From Thermoleophilaceae bacterium (GTDB lineage: Bacteria > Actinomycetota > Thermoleophilia > Solirubrobacterales > Thermoleophilaceae): a stretch of DNA of 43,633 bases. The DNA is taken from assembly GCA_014534235.1 (NCBI GenBank), contig JACVRW010000012.1:1-43633 (forward strand), in the 5' to 3' direction. The position numbers were made by a program, and so were the translations under genes. The notes under the pieces are model-generated. The model made no database searches, was not told where the DNA came from, and saw nothing but the letters and a program-made list of their open reading frames with translations. This document shows positions 42,853 through 43,633 of the stretch, in pieces (position 1 is the first letter of the stretch; each line of letters begins with the position of its first letter).

Positions 42853-43527
42853 TCAGATCTCGGCTTCAAGGGCCAGCGTCGCCAGTGTCGCACGGATGTG
42901 GCTGTGAACCTCCTCGGGCGAGCGGCTGCCGTCGAAGCGCCGCAGGATGCCCTGCTCCTCGTACCGCTCGATCAGCGGCTCGGTCTGCTCGCGGTAGACC
43001 GCCAGGCGCCTCCTGATCGTCTCGGGCTTGTCGTCATCGCGCTGGACGAGCCGCGACCCGTCCTGGTCACAGATCCCATCGACCTTCGGCGGGTCGAACT
43101 CCACGTGGTACACGTGCTGGTTCTCCACGCAGATCCGCCGCCCCGAGAGCCGCCTGATGATCTCATCCGTCGGCGCCTCGATCAGAATGGCCACGGTGAG
43201 CGAGCGCCCGCGACGGTCGAGCGCGTCGTCCAGGACCTCGGCCTGGCGTACGGTGCGCGGAAAGCCGTCGAGGATGAACCCGTCCTCGGCTTCGGGCGTG
43301 TCGATCCGCTCCATGATCACGTCGCACATCAGCTCGTCGGGGACTAGCTCGCCCGCCGCCACGATCGGGCCCGCCCGCTTCCCCAGCTCGGTGCCCTCGC
43401 TGATCGCCGCCCGGAGGATGTCTCCGGTGGCGTAGTAGGGCAGGTCGAAGTCGTCCACAAGACGCTCCGCCTGCGTTCCCTTTCCGGCCCCAGGAGGGCC
43501 CATGAGGATGAGGTTCAGTTCGGCCAC
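42853..43527 (-). CDS. adk: Adenylate kinase
   Basis: Enzyme of 224 residues interconverting AMP+ATP and 2 ADP. P-loop GPPGAGKGTQ (10-19), YATGDILRAA, DGFILDGFPRTVRQAE and the LID region SGRRICVENQHVYHVEFDPPK are present. The LID keeps one or two cysteines but not the four-Cys zinc set. GTG start at 43527. It lies between secY and map in the standard order. Confidence 0.96.
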   Translation of the reverse strand: MAELNLILMGPPGAGKGTQAERLVDDFDLPYYATGDILRAAISEGTELGKRAGPIVAAGELVPDELMCDVIMERIDTPEAEDGFILDGFPRTVRQAEVLDDALDRRGRSLTVAILIEAPTDEIIRRLSGRRICVENQHVYHVEFDPPKVDGICDQDGSRLVQRDDDKPETIRRRLAVYREQTEPLIERYEEQGILRRFDGSRSPEEVHSHIRATLATLALEAEI

Positions 43528-43588
43528 GGAAAAGAGTCCAGAGGCTAGCGAGTACGCCGTGGAGCAGGAACGCCGGCCAACCCGAGGG

Positions 43589-43633
43589 CTACTTCAGGAA
43601 GCCCTCGTAGTTGCGCATCATGAGCTGCGCCTC
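43589..43633 (-). CDS. secY: Preprotein translocase SecY, last 14 residues
   Basis: The fragment reads EAQLMMRNYEGFLK and then TAG, the typical SecY C-terminus, in the position expected upstream of adk. The rest of the channel protein lies beyond the window. Confidence 0.85.
   Translation of the reverse strand, partial: EAQLMMRNYEGFLK

Overview
The window is high-GC (about 70% by eye), densely coded bacterial chromosome with strong GC bias at third codon positions. The gene content points to an actinobacterium, and the closest match I can suggest is the class Thermoleophilia (Solirubrobacterales/Gaiellales-like). That assignment is inference from sequence style and remembered family resemblance, not from a marker-gene search. 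I see no insertion sequences, integrases, phage genes or CRISPR arrays. There is one tRNA and no rRNA.

Layout. 1-4657 (minus): a tightly coupled operon of a membrane-anchored spermidine-synthase-like protein, a FAD amine/amino-acid oxidase, an M20 deacylase and the N-terminal part of an acyl-CoA synthetase. It is divergent from bioA (4725). 6.0-9.8 kb: rubredoxin, NUDIX hydrolase, a secreted RTX-repeat protein, an exported bactofilin-like membrane protein and an SDR. 10.0-15.7 kb: a Zn-alcohol dehydrogenase and what looks like a complete hydroxyproline catabolic set (proline-racemase-type epimerase, FAD oxidase, DHDPS-type deaminase and a convergent semialdehyde dehydrogenase). 15.7-17.1 kb: a lipoprotein sugar dehydrogenase and tRNA-Pro(CGG). 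17.1-21.5 kb: a zone of gene decay (two broken VOC genes and a 5'-truncated LLM oxidoreductase) among a HAD dehalogenase, a sarcosine-oxidase-like enzyme and small unknowns. 21.5-27.5 kb: NIF3-like protein, a 56-residue HTH-like protein, long-chain acyl-CoA synthetase, a membrane protein, an aminotransferase and a PBP4-type D,D-carboxypeptidase. 27.5-31.1 kb: ligA-surE-truA. 31.2-35.7 kb: an NTF2-like protein, an Rrf2 regulator and a sulfate ABC importer (sbp-cysT-cysW-cysA). 35.9-39.0 kb: a degenerate metallo-beta-lactamase-fold protein, a core-MetE-like enzyme, a YCII protein and an unknown protein. 39.0-43.6 kb: the end of the ribosomal operon (secY-adk-map-rpmJ-rpsM-rpsK-rpsD-rpoA-rplQ) without infA between map and rpmJ.

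Expression signals. About a dozen genes have a TANNNT -10-like hexamer 6-11 nt before the start codon and no usable Shine-Dalgarno sequence, so leaderless transcription appears common. A second group has a normal leader with a GGAGG-type site. Three genes (two FAD oxidases and truA), and possibly cysT, can only be given their conserved N-termini by starting at CTG.

Working together. The best-supported pathways are trans-4-hydroxyproline to 2-oxoglutarate (11.1-15.7 kb) and sulfate import with a probable CymR/Rrf2-type control circuit (31.6-35.8 kb), including a candidate operator just upstream of sbp. The first operon (1-4657) is the most likely uncharacterised pathway. Its genes are translationally coupled, yet I cannot name the pathway.
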